From Prorocentrum cordatum (lineage: Eukaryota; Sar; Dinophyceae; Prorocentrales; Prorocentraceae), in NCBI GenBank assembly GCA_963575745.1, contig CAUYUJ010012525.1, positions 1-64,000 of the forward strand: a stretch of DNA of 64,000 bases, written 5' to 3'. Below the pieces are notes generated by a model, which was not told the origin of the DNA, did not search any database, and saw nothing but the letters and a program-made list of their open reading frames with translations. The position numbers were made by a program, and so were the translations under genes. Positions within the stretch are counted from its first letter, which is position 1, and each line of letters starts with the position of its first letter. Of this stretch, positions 9,085 through 19,479 are shown in pieces.

Positions 9085-9680
9085 CGCCGCAGGTCGCGGT
9101 CTTCCTCGAGCTGTTCGCTGGGCCGGGGCGCCCGTCGGATGCCGTCGCCAAGAGGAACACACCCATGCCCCGCTGGGACATCCTCCTCGGCCCCGCTAGC
9201 GACCTCAGGATCTGCGGCGCGCGCCAGTTTTCCCTGCGAGGCCTTCGCGCGCGCGGGGGGCCGGCCCAACGGCACCCCGCGCCTCCGCCCCAGCGAACAC
9301 CTCTGGGGCCTGCCCCCCTTTGCCTCCAGGCGAGGCAAAGATGGCCAAGTTGGACAACCTTTTCGCGAAGCCGACGATCTCTCTGCGCGCGCTGTGCTTC
9401 CAGTGCGCCGTGCCATCCATCGAGTACCCCGCCCTGAGCTGCGGATGGCTCCCTCCGCCCATGCTGAACCTGTTGAGGCACTGGGGCGTCTCTTCACAGG
9501 TTCTCGAGTTTTGTCGCTTTGGGACCCCTGCAGAAAACGTGCCAGGGCTGTCGCCTTCCTTGCAGATCTGACGCCCCAAGAAGCCTACAGCATCCTGGCC
9601 TGGGTCTTCGAGAATGAAACAGCCCGTTCCCGTGCCATTCAGTTTCAAGCACTGATCGACCGAGCTTGCGGCCTTGGTGA
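9085..9680 (+). pseudogene. Decayed DNA-methyltransferase-like reading frame
   Basis: Pieces in three phases line up as one ancestral protein: QVAVFLELFAGPGRPSDAVA and RWDILLGPASDL at 9,090-9,240; GTP-RLRPSEHLWGLPPF at about 9,262-9,320; LDNLFAKPTISLRALCFQCA and VLEFCRFGTP to about 9,530; then CRKRARAVAFLADLTPQEAY to about 9,680. The order ELFAGPG, GTP, then CRFGTP-RKR resembles a repeated dinoflagellate protein family, known to me from memory, that shares motif I (E/DLFAG) with cytosine methyltransferases. The PC motif after GTP is missing, apparently deleted. At least three frame changes make it non-functional as it stands. A GGTGAGTGCG donor-like site follows the last piece. Confidence 0.5.
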
Positions 9681-10475
9681 GTGCGCGTCTGGAGGCGCCT
9701 TGGCCTGGAGGGCTCATTGGGCAAAACCAGAGCAGCTCCGCTCACCGCCGGCGTGCATGTGCAGCCCGCGCCGCACAGCGGACCAGCGTTAACACTCCGC
9801 GTGCGGCGACGGCGGTGCGGCGTCGCCGGAGAAGTTCTGCAGCTTGCAGCCTTTTGCACGCACGTTCCCCAGCTTCTCGTTCCCGTGTCCGCTGGCGGGG
9901 GCCCTGTCTCGAGGCGAGGCCGCCCGCAGTCGCATCGCCCTGAATCCAGCCACCTGGCATCCGTGAGGAATGAGCGCATTCTGTTCTTCCCCCTCGCTCC
10001 TCCCCCCCCGTCCGTTCATCCGCTCTCCTGCTTCACCACTCCCACACCCTCTCTCCCCCTTGCCCCGCTCCTCCGACAGTTCCTAGGGACCGGGGGTTTT
10101 CATCATGTCAGCTTCCCTCCCTTCCCCCCCGCCGCCGTCCGTCCCTGCGTTCCACGAAGCCCACGTCAGGACCCTGGCGGTCTCAATGGGGGCCCCCGGA
10201 CGCCCTCGTGGGGAAGCTAAAGCCCGTCTCCTCATCCCGCGCTGAACCTTGCCCAAGCCCTCCCACTTTCCTCCTCTGTCTTCCTGTTTCGCGGGCGGTC
10301 CTCAGACCTCTGACTATTCGACTCTTGTCCGCACCGCTGGTTCCTGGAGCTATCGACCCCTCCCTTCGGGCACAGGGCTCTTCGTCCCGAGCCGTTCCCT
10401 CATCGCCCAGGGGATGCCGGAAATATAGCGACAAAAACCCCACCTCCCGGCGTTACGCGATTTGTCTTCGACTGA
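9681..10475. other. Unassigned, pyrimidine-rich in part
   Basis: From about 9,990 to 10,160 the plus strand is C/T-rich and free of recognisable exons. No repeats with defined ends were found. Confidence 0.4.
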
Positions 10476-10628
10476 CAAGTCGATGCCATCCTGCAGGAGA
10501 GCCTGGACGGCGACGACTCCTCGACGGAGGCTCGGGCGGGGGACGACGGGGAGGAGCATGGAGAGTCACTGCGGGAGCCGTACCTTGCATCCTCTGGCGG
10601 TTCCGATGTGGCTGCTGCAGTACAGTAG
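10476..10628 (+). CDS. C-terminal exon of an unidentified acidic protein
   Basis: The frame reads VDAILQESLDGDDSSTEARA, GDDGEEHGESLREPYLASSG and GSDVAAAVQ, then stop TAG at 10,626-10,628. The upstream stop in the same phase (TGA at about 10,473) shows that the exon starts after it, probably at an ACAAG acceptor. The last 81 bases, stop codon included, are duplicated on the far side of element A2 (10,798-10,875), where indels change the phase of the final codons. Confidence 0.55.
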   Translation, partial: QVDAILQESLDGDDSSTEARAGDDGEEHGESLREPYLASSGGSDVAAAVQ

Positions 10629-10634
10629 GTTCGT
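10554..10634. repeat. Long direct repeat, left copy, bounding A2
   Basis: 81 bases that end exactly where element A2 begins. The partner is 10,798-10,875, which begins exactly where A2 ends. The copies are roughly 85-90% identical with two small indels and both include the stop codon of the upstream gene. Confidence 0.8.
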
Positions 10635-10797
10635 TCAGGAGGGAGACAAGCACACAGACACAATTAATCGTCGACCCTCAGGAAAACATGGGAAAATATG
10701 GGAAGTGAGGGGGGAAGACAAGAACCCAGAAAATATGGGAAAATATGGGGGATATTTTGATTTGTGTGTATTTTTTTGCGTGTCCTGGGGCCCCTTC
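10635..10797. mobile_element. Family A element (A2)
   Basis: A complete family A copy from TCAGGAGGGAGAC to GGGGCCCCTTC. Instead of a 5-14 base target duplication it is bounded by the long direct repeats at 10,554-10,634 and 10,798-10,875. Confidence 0.85.
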
Positions 10798-10875
10798 GAG
10801 CATGGAGATTCATTGCGGGAGCCGTGCCTTGCATCCGTGCGGTTCCGACGGGCTGCTGCAGTGCAGTAGCTTCGT
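10798..10875. repeat. Long direct repeat, right copy, bounding A2
   Basis: The right partner of 10,554-10,634. It retains GAGCATGGAGA, CGGGAGCCG, CTTGCATCC, CTGCTGCAGT and TTCGT in order. Confidence 0.8.
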
Positions 10876-11024
10876 GTCGTGCCGACTCGGCAGCGACCCC
10901 CGCCGCTGGCGTTCAGGCTTTCGAACGCCGCTGGCGGCCCAGGATCGGCAACTGCGCTAGGATCTGGCGATCGGAGGGACGCCGATCTTTCCAGGTGGAA
11001 CGGTCCGCGCGGTGTCAGGAACTA

Positions 11025-11220
11025 TCGGGTCGGGCGAAAGGGGGGGGATTGGGAAAGGGGGGGTTACGAAATTTGTTGCATGCAGCTGGTTTCGGCCTCA
11101 CCGAGGGGCCCATTTCTCGATACATAGCCGCCTCCGGCGCCGGGAGGCGCCGGGAAAATCAGGCACGTGAGCTGATTCTCAAACCCCCCCTTTGCTATCC
11201 CCCCCTTTCGCCCGACCCGA
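11025..11220. mobile_element. Family I element with 41-bp terminal inverted repeats
   Basis: Starts TCGGGTCGGGCGAAAGGGGG and ends with the matching CCCGACCCGA. The inverted repeats extend about 41 bases with a few mismatches. The 5-base duplication AACTA flanks it (11,020-11,024 and 11,221-11,225). The interior of 196 bp has no coding capacity. This is a textbook non-autonomous DNA transposon layout. Confidence 0.85.
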
Positions 11221-11364
11221 AACTAACACTGGGGTCATCACGACGCGGACCCGCGCCACGCCGCCGTTGCATCGGCGGTGGCGCGCGACCCAGAATCCGA
11301 TTCCGCGCGATACCCCCGCCCAAGTTATCGGGTGGTGCCAGAGGATGCCCTGGCCCGAGGTGTC

Positions 11365-11527
11365 TCGGGAGGGAGAGAACACACAGACACAATTAATCGT
11401 CGACTCCCCAGAACATATGGGAAAATATGGGAAGTGGGGGGAAGATAAAAACCCAGAAATATGGGAAAATCATATGGGGAATCCTGTTGTTTGTGAGTAT
11501 TTATTTGTGTGTCCCAGGGCCCCTTCA
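11365..11527. mobile_element. Family A element (A3)
   Basis: TCGGGAGGGAGAGAACACAC to GGGCCCCTTCA, flanked by GTGTC on both sides (11,360-11,364 and 11,528-11,532), extended to GTGTCTC if the first two element bases are counted. Element plus one duplication is 168 bases, a multiple of three, and one plus-strand frame crosses it without a stop. Confidence 0.85.
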
Positions 11528-11734
11528 GTGTCTCCCGTATCTCCAAGGAGGCCCTGCGGCCTCCAGGGCAGCCCTCGCGAGGCCCAGAGGGCCCCAGGCG
11601 GGCTCCAGAGGGGCGCGAGGATCCCACATCTGCTGTCTGGCCCCCCCCAACCGCAGCCAGCTTCGGATCCGCCGCCAAGCGCTCCTCCTCGAACGTGGCA
11701 TCGCTCGGACGTGCGCATGTCTCCTCGGCGAGAG

Positions 11735-11960
11735 CCATCGAGGACCATCCTGGACCCTCGAGCAACCAAAAACACGCGCGAAGCCGAACAATGTACGGGA
11801 ACGCGACGTCCGAGCGACGGCAAGCGAAGCAGGGCCGCTCCCGGCCCCCCTTGGGGCGCCGGGGAAGCCGCGGCACCTCCTCTGCGCGAGCACCAGGGAG
11901 CCGGCAGGAGCACAGCCTCTCGAGACGTCCGCGCAGATTCCTCCGGTCGGCGCTAGTCGA
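11735..11960. repeat. Dispersed repeat, copy 2
   Basis: Partner of 1,640-1,775. The shared blocks include AAAAACACGCGCGAAGCCGA and CGACGTCCGAGCGACGGC. The tail near 11,956-11,990 (GCAGTGGCGAAGGGTCCTGG) also resembles 8,520-8,545. Confidence 0.45.
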
Positions 11961-12409
11961 GCAGTGGCGAAGGGTCCTGGCTCGCCTAATCCCGGGAAGC
12001 AATCAGTAAACCCCCCTCCGCCCCCCCCTCATCAGAGGAAATGATAACGCTTCCGGCACCGGGGCCGGGGCGGAAGCAATATCCCCCGCAGGTCACCAGA
12101 GGTCCGCGGAGGGGAGGTCCCCGGAGGTTCCAGGAGGCATCCAGAAAGGCCTCCACAAGCCTCTGAATGCCCGGTCCCCTTGTAGTCCAGAGCCCAGCGA
12201 CAAGGCACACCTGCCCAGAGTCGCTTCCTGTGATTCTGTGCGTTTCTGTGAGATTCCTCAGAGATTCCTTTGATATTCCGATTGGCTTCTTTTGAGATTC
12301 CTTGCCGTTTCCATTGTGATTATTTGGGGACTCTTTTGAGACTCCTCTGGTGTTCCTGTGATATAATTCTGGGGGGTCCCTTGAGGTTCCGGTCGTATCC
12401 CTGTGATGC

Positions 12410-12805
12410 CCCATTCCTTAAGGGAGCATCACATCGACATCAGGGGCCGGTGGATTATTTATTTTCAATAGATGTGCTAACATATCGCGGGGGGGGTCGC
12501 GGGATCCGTCTGCGATATCTCTCCGTGGACTCTCCCATAGGATTCCCTGAAATAATCAATTTCCCTAGTGCGGTCGCAATCGGGATTGCTTATGTCCACG
12601 CGAGCCCGCGTTTTCCAAATTCCTTAGATTCCTTCGTGGTTCGTTTGAGCTGCCGCTGAGATGCCTTTGCGATTTCTGTTGGGCTCCTTTGAGATTGCTT
12701 TGAACATCCATTGGTTCCTTTGATATTATGCGTGGGATTCCTTGTGATATTCTTATGGGATTCCTTTGGGGGTCCTTTCAAGTTCCTCTGACATTCCTTC
12801 GACAA
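12410..12805. repeat. Large tandem duplication, left copy
   Basis: About 390 bases beginning AAGGGAGCATCACATCGAC and repeated directly at 12,806-13,195. Both copies carry CTAACATATCGCGGGGGGGTC, CTCCGTGGACTCTCCCATAG, CTAGTGCGGTCGCAAT, GCGAGCCCGCGTTTTCC and the TTCGTTTGAGCTGCCGCTGAG block in order. The right third is made of degenerate TTTGAGATTCC words that also fill 12,240-12,410. No gene was found inside; the reading frames on either strand are low-complexity. Confidence 0.8.
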
Positions 12806-13195
12806 TCCCTGAAGGGAGCATCACATCGACCTCCGGTGCCTGTGGATGATTTCACTTTCAATAAATGTACTAACATATCGCGGGGGGGGTCGCGGAATCC
12901 GTCTGCGATATCCCTCCGTGGACTCTCCCATAGGACCCCCCGAAAAAAAAAAAAAAAAAAAATAAAAAAAAAAAAAAAAAACCTAGTGCGGTCGCAATAG
13001 GGTTTGCTTATGTCCATGCGAGCCCGCGTTTTCCAGATCCCTTAGATTCCTTCGTGGTTCGTTTGAGCTGCCGCTGAGATCCCTTTGCGATTTCTGTTGG
13101 GCTCCGTTGAGATTACTTTGAATTTCCAATAGGGTTCCTTTGAGATTCTGCGTGAGCTTCCTTCTGAGATTCCTCTGGTATTCCTTTGGGGGGTT
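12806..13195. repeat. Large tandem duplication, right copy
   Basis: About 88-90% identical to 12,410-12,805. A block present in the left copy (GAAATAATCAATTTCC region, about 12,549-12,565) is replaced here by two A runs (12,943-12,961 and 12,964-12,980) separated by a T, as if a poly-A stretch was inserted or expanded. Confidence 0.8.
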
Positions 13196-13510
13196 CAAGT
13201 GTAGTTGCTTGCGGTGATTTCATTGTTTGTCATTTTTGATTTAGCTTTGATTTCCGATGCGCGTCAGTTTCCCAGTGTTCTAGCAAGGCGGGAACCCATT
13301 GGCAAGCGTTCGTGCGCATTGGTTCTTCAGGCTGTCGCCTCACGTTGCCGCCAGCTTCGGGCCCGGAGGGGGCGAATCAATTAATTATTTCATATTATTT
13401 TTTCATGGGCTAACGATATCGCCGGAGGGCGCCGCCCAAAATGATGATTTATGTTATTTTCTGTGCTGGCGATATCGCCGGGGGGGGGGTACTGTTTGCT
13501 TCCCGGGGCT

Positions 13511-13683
13511 ATGGCCCTACCAAGCAATGTTCTAAGCATCTCTTGCGGTTTCCACGCAATGTTCTTAGAACATTTCTGGATGGGATTGGTTTGTTTTAGT
13601 ACATGGGGCGTATGTTGTATGAGCATTGTTTTTGTTCTTAGAACATAGTTGGTCACTAAGAACATGTCATGGTACGTCTATAG
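13511..13683. mobile_element. Family H inverted-repeat element (H2)
   Basis: The second copy of family H. The left end CTATGGCCCTACCA and right end TGGTACGTCTATAGG are inverted repeats. The palindrome TGTTCTTAGAACA lies near the middle and is echoed by AATGTTCTAAGCAT. Confidence 0.6.
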
Positions 13684-14184
13684 GAATGCCGGGACGGTCG
13701 GTCCCTGCTCAGGCCCCCCCCGACCCACGGGCTTCAGAGAACCTCCTCCGAACCGGCGCAAAACAACTATTCCGGAGGTCCGCGCCGATTTTTCCAGTCG
13801 GCGTTACATGCCCTCCCTCCCCCCCGTCCCGCGAGCTTCGGATAACCTCCTCCGAACGTTGTTGCATGCTCATGGTTCGCGTTCTCTTGCTATGCTGCCC
13901 GACAAAAAACGCACGGTCCCCAGAGCTCTCGACTCCTTCCCTCGGGCCGTTCTCTCACGCCGAGGCTCTCGTTGAGGGCTCTGGAGTCCAGAGCGGCCCT
14001 CGGAGGCCAGCATTTTCGACAATTGTCCGTCTTGTTTGCTTCAAGGGTCTGGGTGTCTGGGTTTGCCATCCTCTTTTTTTCTGCCAGCTTGGATCACGCA
14101 CCGTATCCACATGATCGGCATCACGTGGTCGCGGCGTCGATTCAAAGGACCCCCTCCTTTCTTGACGGCACATCCCAAAGAGTG
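13684..14184. other. Unassigned sequence with short internal direct repeat
   Basis: The words AACCTCCTCCGAACC and AACCTCCTCCGAACG occur about 95 bases apart near 13,740 and 13,845. No exon was accepted here. Confidence 0.35.
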
Positions 14185-14348
14185 TCACCGTTTGGGCCTT
14201 TGGGGCTTGTCAATCTCAGGGATGGGGATGAGTTCGAGGCTGGTGAAATACTTTCGTCCTCTCCGCCAGGCGGGGTCCTCGATGCGGGCCTCGATTGCGC
14301 CGATGACGCGCATCAGCGGACGCTTGACGTCGCGCGGCAGCGGGCGCC
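14185..14348 (-). CDS. C-terminal exon of an unidentified protein
   Basis: On the minus strand a CTCCTCCTCGCCAG acceptor (AG complementary to 14,349-14,350) leads into PLPRDVKRPLMRVIGAIEAR, IEDPAWRRGRKYFTSLELIP and IPEIDKPQRPKR, then TGA at 14,187-14,185. Hydrophobic and charged residues are well mixed and there is no repeat sequence inside, so this is one of the strongest exons in the window. The basic RRGRK and the Pro-rich end suggest a nucleic-acid-binding or scaffold tail, but that is a guess. No family is recognised. Confidence 0.6.
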
Positions 14349-14393
14349 CTGGCGAGGAGGAGGAGATTCGCGGCCTCCGCCGCCCTCCCTTCC

Positions 14394-14702
14394 TCACTGC
14401 CTCCCTCCCTGCCTCTCTGCCCCCCTCCCCCCCCTCCTCCTCCCTGCCCTGTCTCCGCCATCCTCCCTCCCTCCTCTGCTCTCCTCCTCCTCCTCCTCCT
14501 CCTCCTCCTCCTCCTCCTCCTCCTCCCTCCTCCTCCTCCTCCTCCTCCTCCTTCTGTGCCCTGATGGCGTTTTCGCCCCAGCGCGGGCCAGAATGTCTTC
14601 CCCTGGACCTCCTCGCTCCTCGTGCTCCTGCTCCTGTCGCTGCCGTTCCTCCTCGCCCCCCTCCTTCCTCAACCGCATCATCGGCAAGAAAGGCACTGCC
14701 AC
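14394..14702 (-). CDS. Candidate upstream exon of the same minus-strand gene
   Basis: From ATG (complement of 14,700-14,702) the minus strand reads MAVPFLPMMRLRKEGGEEER and QRQEQEHEERGGPGEDILAR before entering the CTC/GGA run at 14,486-14,552. It lies in the right place and orientation to be an upstream exon of 14,185-14,348, with the triplet run in the intron or encoding a charged tract. A plus-strand frame to 14,853 (SVWWKDARVSEWSEEEGKMN, ending ARNRARLW) is a competing interpretation for the right half. Confidence 0.4.
   Translation of the reverse strand: MAVPFLPMMRLRKEGGEEERQRQEQEHEERGGPGEDILARAGAKTPSGHRRRRRRRRRREEEEEEEEEEEEEEESRGGREDGGDRAGRRRGGRGAERQGGRQ
14486..14552. repeat. (CTC)n microsatellite
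   Basis: A nearly pure CTC run on the plus strand, GAG on the minus strand where a gene is suggested. Confidence 0.9.
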
Positions 14703-14984
14703 AATCTATTCAAAGGTCAGCGTGTGGTGGAAGGACGCCCGAGTGAGCGAGTGGTCGGAGGAGGAGGGGAAGATGAACTTGTTGGGAGCAGCAGCGGCAT
14801 GCCAACAAGACCTCGATTTACTGACTGCACGGAATAGGGCGCGGCTGTGGTGACGCACGGAAGTGGAGAAAGAGCGGGGTCGGGTGGTGGCAGGAGGAGG
14901 CTTGAACATGTGGAGAGGGAGGTGCTTTTTACGCATTCTTGACAGTACCAGTGCAAGGAGAAGTCTTGGGAATGTGTTTGATGA

Positions 14985-17808
14985 TAAAAATGTTACTTTC
15001 CACGTTCACGTAATCTGTTGGAACGCCTGCCGCATTCAGGATGGAGCTGTCGACGATGTCGTGGGCATCATTGGGGATGATGTGCATTGGGATGCAGCGT
15101 TGGTGCTTGAGGGAGGGTCCAGTTGCAGAGCCCGATAGATACCGCCTGACGCCGGAAAGGTCAAACAATCTTTGTGGAAGGTGTCGAGAATGGAATCGGG
15201 GTGTCACGATCCACTTGCACAAACCATGGTTGGGGGACGACGCGGATCTATCATTCCAGTTTGTGGAAAGACGGTTTGTATATTTGAGACGTTGCGATGG
15301 TACAGACCAGAGTCAGATTTATTCTCGCGCGCCGTCCTCGCAGTGGGCGCACCGATGATGAGTATGATAGGGCATTGGCAATTCCAAAGAAAGTTGTGGA
15401 GAAAGCCGGGGTTTGAGAGTCCATTTCTGTTGGCTTGGATGCAAACGCAGTAATTGGTCGGAGGTTGGAGTCCGACAGTGCAAATATTGTAGGAGGGTTG
15501 GGGCGCGGTGGTGACGTGCTTACAGCGCGTCTGAGCTGTAAGCGGCCGCGAGCGGCAACGGCTTTCGAAGGGAATCTGGCGCGTGGCCAGTGGAGACACA
15601 AACATTAGAGCACGGGGGCTCTGCGACGCATGGATGTTGGTTGTTTAAAATCGACACGTTCCAGGTTCCGGGGGCTCTGCAACGTTCGGAAGGGAAATCC
15701 GATCACAGAGCGTTCGCCGCGGGCGTCACATCCCCAGGCAAACGGAAGCGAACGCGGAGACAACCGCGACGGCCCATGAATTGGAAGCGCCAGTCAGACG
15801 AACGCGGTGAAGCGATGGACTTCCACGATGCGTTGGACGCTTGCTTTGAAGAGAAGAAAAGGGGCAGGGGATCCTTCAATAATGATTGGGAAATCCGCGC
15901 GGGAGAGTGGAAACTGCCCGAGGCGAAGCGGCGGGGGACGCCGGCGAAGCGATGGTGCGGGGCATTTATTTGAGAGACGCGGGCAGAATCGGACCTGAAG
16001 AAGAGGACAGATTCATCGGAATCTGTTTGGCGAGCGTTGAGAAGAAAGAGGAGACAAAGGCAGGGCCATCACTCATCCGAGGCACGGGGCAAGCGCATCT
16101 TCCAAGGTTGGAAGCAGGCGGGAGGGCGCGGCGCGAGCCGCGTCGCGTGATAACGCATGTTCTGACAAGGACCCAATAGGCAAGATCTTCGTTTCACCTT
16201 ATTAAGAGTTTGATGGGGAGAGCGAGGGTCAGGAACGCGTCGCGCCCGTGGAAGCCCGAGGGGGTCTTGCGTCGGAAGACGAATTGCGGATAGCACTGAA
16301 GAAACTCTGAAGTCAGGACGCGCGTGGGCGATGATGGACTGGCAGCAGACATGGTGATGGCCCACCACCCCGGGCCATTGCAGACTATTGCTAAATTTGT
16401 CGCAAACGTCTCGCGGCGGAGCATGCTGCCGCCAGCGCAGTGGAGACGCGTGAAGTTTCGGGTGCTTTTCAAGAAAGGGGACCCAGCTATGCCTCGCAGT
16501 TGCGTGCCCATCGCGGCGCTGCCAGTGATGGCTGAGTTGCCCACCGCAGCTTTGAAACGTTGGATTGCGGCAGACACAGACGTGCGCTCGGGGGGGGGGG
16601 GGGCTCGGTTTCAGACTCGGGACAGGGCGCGCGGGTGCCATGCGCGTTGGGGAGGCAATTGCAGAGAAGACTCTAGAATGGGACAAGGAGCTATGGTTTG
16701 CGATTCCAGATGCTGCGAAGGCCTCTGCCAGGATGCACCTTGCTGCGTCGTTTGACGCGCTTCTGAGCAAAGGCGCAGATTCGCAAGTGGTCGGGGCGCT
16801 CCAGCGTTTATATTCTGCAGAAGTGTACGCATCTTCGCGGGCGGGCGCTGGCAGCGCGGAGTTTGACGCGCGGAGAGGCGCGGCGCAAAACGATCCTTCA
16901 TCGCCAGTGTTTGTAATCAAATAATGGACGCAGCCATGGAGGGGGCCAGCGCAGCGCGCGGGCGAGGGCGGGGCGCCGCGCGAGCGTGTGTGATGATTTG
17001 CACGGGGAGAGGCTGATTCACAGTGCGTTGGCGGACGATCCATGTTTAGATTGCGCGACCCTGGATATCAATGAGATTGTTGCTTTCGTCGTTGCGGGGC
17101 GCGCGGGGTAGCCGGGGGTTCCCCCGCGCCCCGCGACGTGTAAAGCGCGGGCCAGAAGGGGGGGCGCCCGCCGAGGGTGGGTTCATATAGACGAGGGATT
17201 ATTCATCGAAGTCTTGCCGCGCTCAACGCGCCTGGAACTTTTCGGGGCGAAATTGCCCCCTCCTTGACGCGGCGAATGAAGGGGGGGGGGGGGCGCGCAG
17301 AAATGCGCGCGGTTGGTCGAAGCTCCGGGCGACGAGCGGGCCGTTGGCAAGTGGGTTTTTTCGTTGAACAAGCGCCCCGAGCTGTTCAGCAGTTCTGCAG
17401 CGGGAGCTGTCGTCAAGGGCGCAGAGTCGTCGGCCCCGAGCAGAGAAGATTGCGCGCAGCGCTGAATGCCGCGTCGAGAAGGATTGTGGGCCGGGGGGGG
17501 GGGCAGAGGGAGAGGATTTGGTCGAGCGGGCGCTGCGAGCGTCTCTGCAAACGCGACAGCTCGCGCATCGCGCGGGCGCTAAGGACTGGGCGCGGGGGCA
17601 TTTTAAAATGAAGTGGAGATGGGCAGTGCGCGTTGCTCGAATGCCCCCGTCTGGGCGGGCTCTGATTGTGGCCAGATGGGGGAACTTCGCGCGGCGGGCA
17701 ACGGTTGGCTCGCGACGGTTGCGCCCAGATAGACCGCCCTGCCGACGACGGATTGATTTCGCCGACGCGCTGCGAAAGTATTGCGGCGACGCGGGGCATG
17801 GAAAATAG
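14985..17808 (+). pseudogene. Decayed LINE-type retrotransposon
   Basis: Three domains occur in the correct order on the plus strand, in shifting phases. The endonuclease shows VICWNACRIQDG near 15,010, VGLDANAVIGRRLESDSANI near 15,440 and KSDHRAF near 15,690; these match the N, DxN and SDH positions of AP-like endonucleases. The reverse transcriptase shows QWRRVKFRVLFKKGDPAMPR and CVPIAALPVM at 16,438-16,535, then LGFRLGTGRAGAM, FAIPDAAKASARM and RGAAQNDPSSPVF up to about 16,915; these correspond to the fingers, template-grip and RGxxQGDPLSP motifs. A C-terminal KWRWAVRVARM and RPPCRRRIDFADALRKYCGD region ends with TAG near 17,808. Stops and frame changes show that it is dead. It is a pathway for reverse-transcribed insertion only through related intact copies elsewhere. 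Confidence 0.75.
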
Positions 17809-18515
17809 AAGGGGGGTGCGCGGGGCGGAGAGGCATGGGGCGAGTTTTTTGTTGAATGCGTTGCGTGGCCCAGTGCGTCAGAATACGGTTCGGCATTGAT
17901 TTCATGGGATTTGTTTGATTGTTGTTTGATGCCTTGCTTCGCGCCCGCGCTTGCGCGCGCGCGTGTGCTTGTTGTTGCTTGGCGCGTCGCGATGTGCGCG
18001 CTGCCGCCGCGGGGTCACTGAGCGTTTGGCCTCGCGGCGCTCGGTCGACGCATCGCTGTGCGCTTGCCGCCCCGCCCCGCGCTGGCCTTTTTCAGCCGAG
18101 GCTTCGCGCTTCGCGCTTCCTCAACCTTATCCTTTTCCCTCTTGCCATCTCATTGCTTAACCGCCGGCCTGGCTATGCATTGCGCGATGGGTTCCTGTTG
18201 GGGATTCCGCGTCCGCCGTGGCACCTGGCGGCGAATGGATCAGCGCAGCGGCCAGGAATGGTTTAGACGGGTCGGATGTCAAAAATAGCGTGAGCGCGTT
18301 CATCGCGTCATTTCCCATTTTCCTTCCTCCCAGGTCGGAGGGATGAAACAGTCATGTCCGGGGGATAGAGAAGGAACGGAGGTTCCATCAGTCATCATGT
18401 CACGCTAATTGGGATTCAACTTCCTCCCGCGGCTTGAGCTTTTTGTCTAGCGGTCTACTGGCCTTCGGCCCGACCCGCTACAGGCACGGGCCGCCATCGA
18501 GACGATCGGGAAACG
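17809..18515. other. Unassigned, possibly LINE 3' untranslated region
   Basis: G+C-rich with GCGCGC words, then T/C-rich to 18,200. A hairpin with GGCC-TTC-GGCC tip lies near 18,460-18,475 but matches no RNA family I know. There is no poly-A tail or target duplication that would fix the LINE end. Confidence 0.35.
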
Positions 18516-18710
18516 ATGCAAGCACCAGCCAGGTGCTCGACGCCCGCGAGGTGCGCCACGCATGCCAGGTGCGCTATGTGTCACATGGAGCCAAGCGTGC
18601 ACGGTAGGTTTGGTGCGCCATATGCACCATGTGGTTCATATGTGCACGTTGTGCCACGCGTCCCCATATCGGCACGTGAGCCACGTGCGCAGAGTGCGCC
18701 AAGCTCGCCC
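18516..18710. repeat. Degenerate GTGCGCCA/CACATG repeat
   Basis: About fifteen degenerate 12-15 base units built on GGTGCGCCA and CATGTG words, with partial palindromes such as CATATGCACCATGTGGTTCA. Both strands are open across it because of the repeat, not because of a gene. Confidence 0.6.
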
Positions 18711-19479
18711 CCACACCATCCCCTTCAAAAGCCGACGCAACATGATAGCGGTATTGCCAGCATTGTGCATTGCGCTTGCAATCGCAATTCGATTGCATGG
18801 GTTTGTGTCGGGCATACACGCACTGGGAAATAGGATGCCCCCCGCCGCCCTTGTCAACACGCTTGCGAAGCTATTGCGGGGCACCCTGATATGCTTTATA
18901 TGTTACAGCACATTGGCGCATTTTTCTGCCAAGGGCGATGGGGGGTGGCATTGTGGCTGGTCCGCCGCTGGTCGAGTGGTCTGTGGTGGGTTTGCTTGTG
19001 ACGGCCTGACGGCCGGTGCCGCTGATTTTGAGGGGGCGGCGACGACGGCGACGGCGACGACGACGACGAGGATGCCAACGTTCTGGAGCACTTCGTGAGG
19101 CCATTTTGGGATCCTATTGGGCCCTGTTGGGCGGTTTTTCGTTGCACTTTTCAGGAAGTCCCGTGTTTTTTGGAGCCGCCCTGGAGCGGATCTGAGACTT
19201 CTCGGAAGCATGCCGACAAATACGCAACAACCCGCAACAGCACATAAGGGTGAGACGGGTTCCTTTTGGGGGGGGCCCCTCTGTCCGACTCTGCCCCCGT
19301 GGAGGAACAGAGGGGGGATTTCCTTTTTCGCCTTGTCCACAGGGGGGGACGAGGGGGTCGGAGTTCCCACTTTCCACATGAGGGACCGCCCGCCTGTCCC
19401 TCCTGCCCACAGGGGGGAGGGGGCCTCAGTTTTCCGTTGGACAGTTGGCCTCCCGTAGTTCGTCGGTGGGCATTCGGTG
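18711..19479. other. Unassigned, with ACG triplet patch and G-run patches
   Basis: A GACGGCGACGACGACG patch lies at about 19,040-19,075, preceded by GGCCTGACGGCCGGTGCCGC, which recurs nearly unchanged at 48,512-48,534. From 19,260 to 19,440 runs of G and C alternate without a fixed unit. No gene recognised. Confidence 0.4.

Noticed and set aside
18440-18480. Possible tRNA or small structured RNA
   Set aside because: Only a short hairpin is present. No cloverleaf or B-box-like arm could be laid out.
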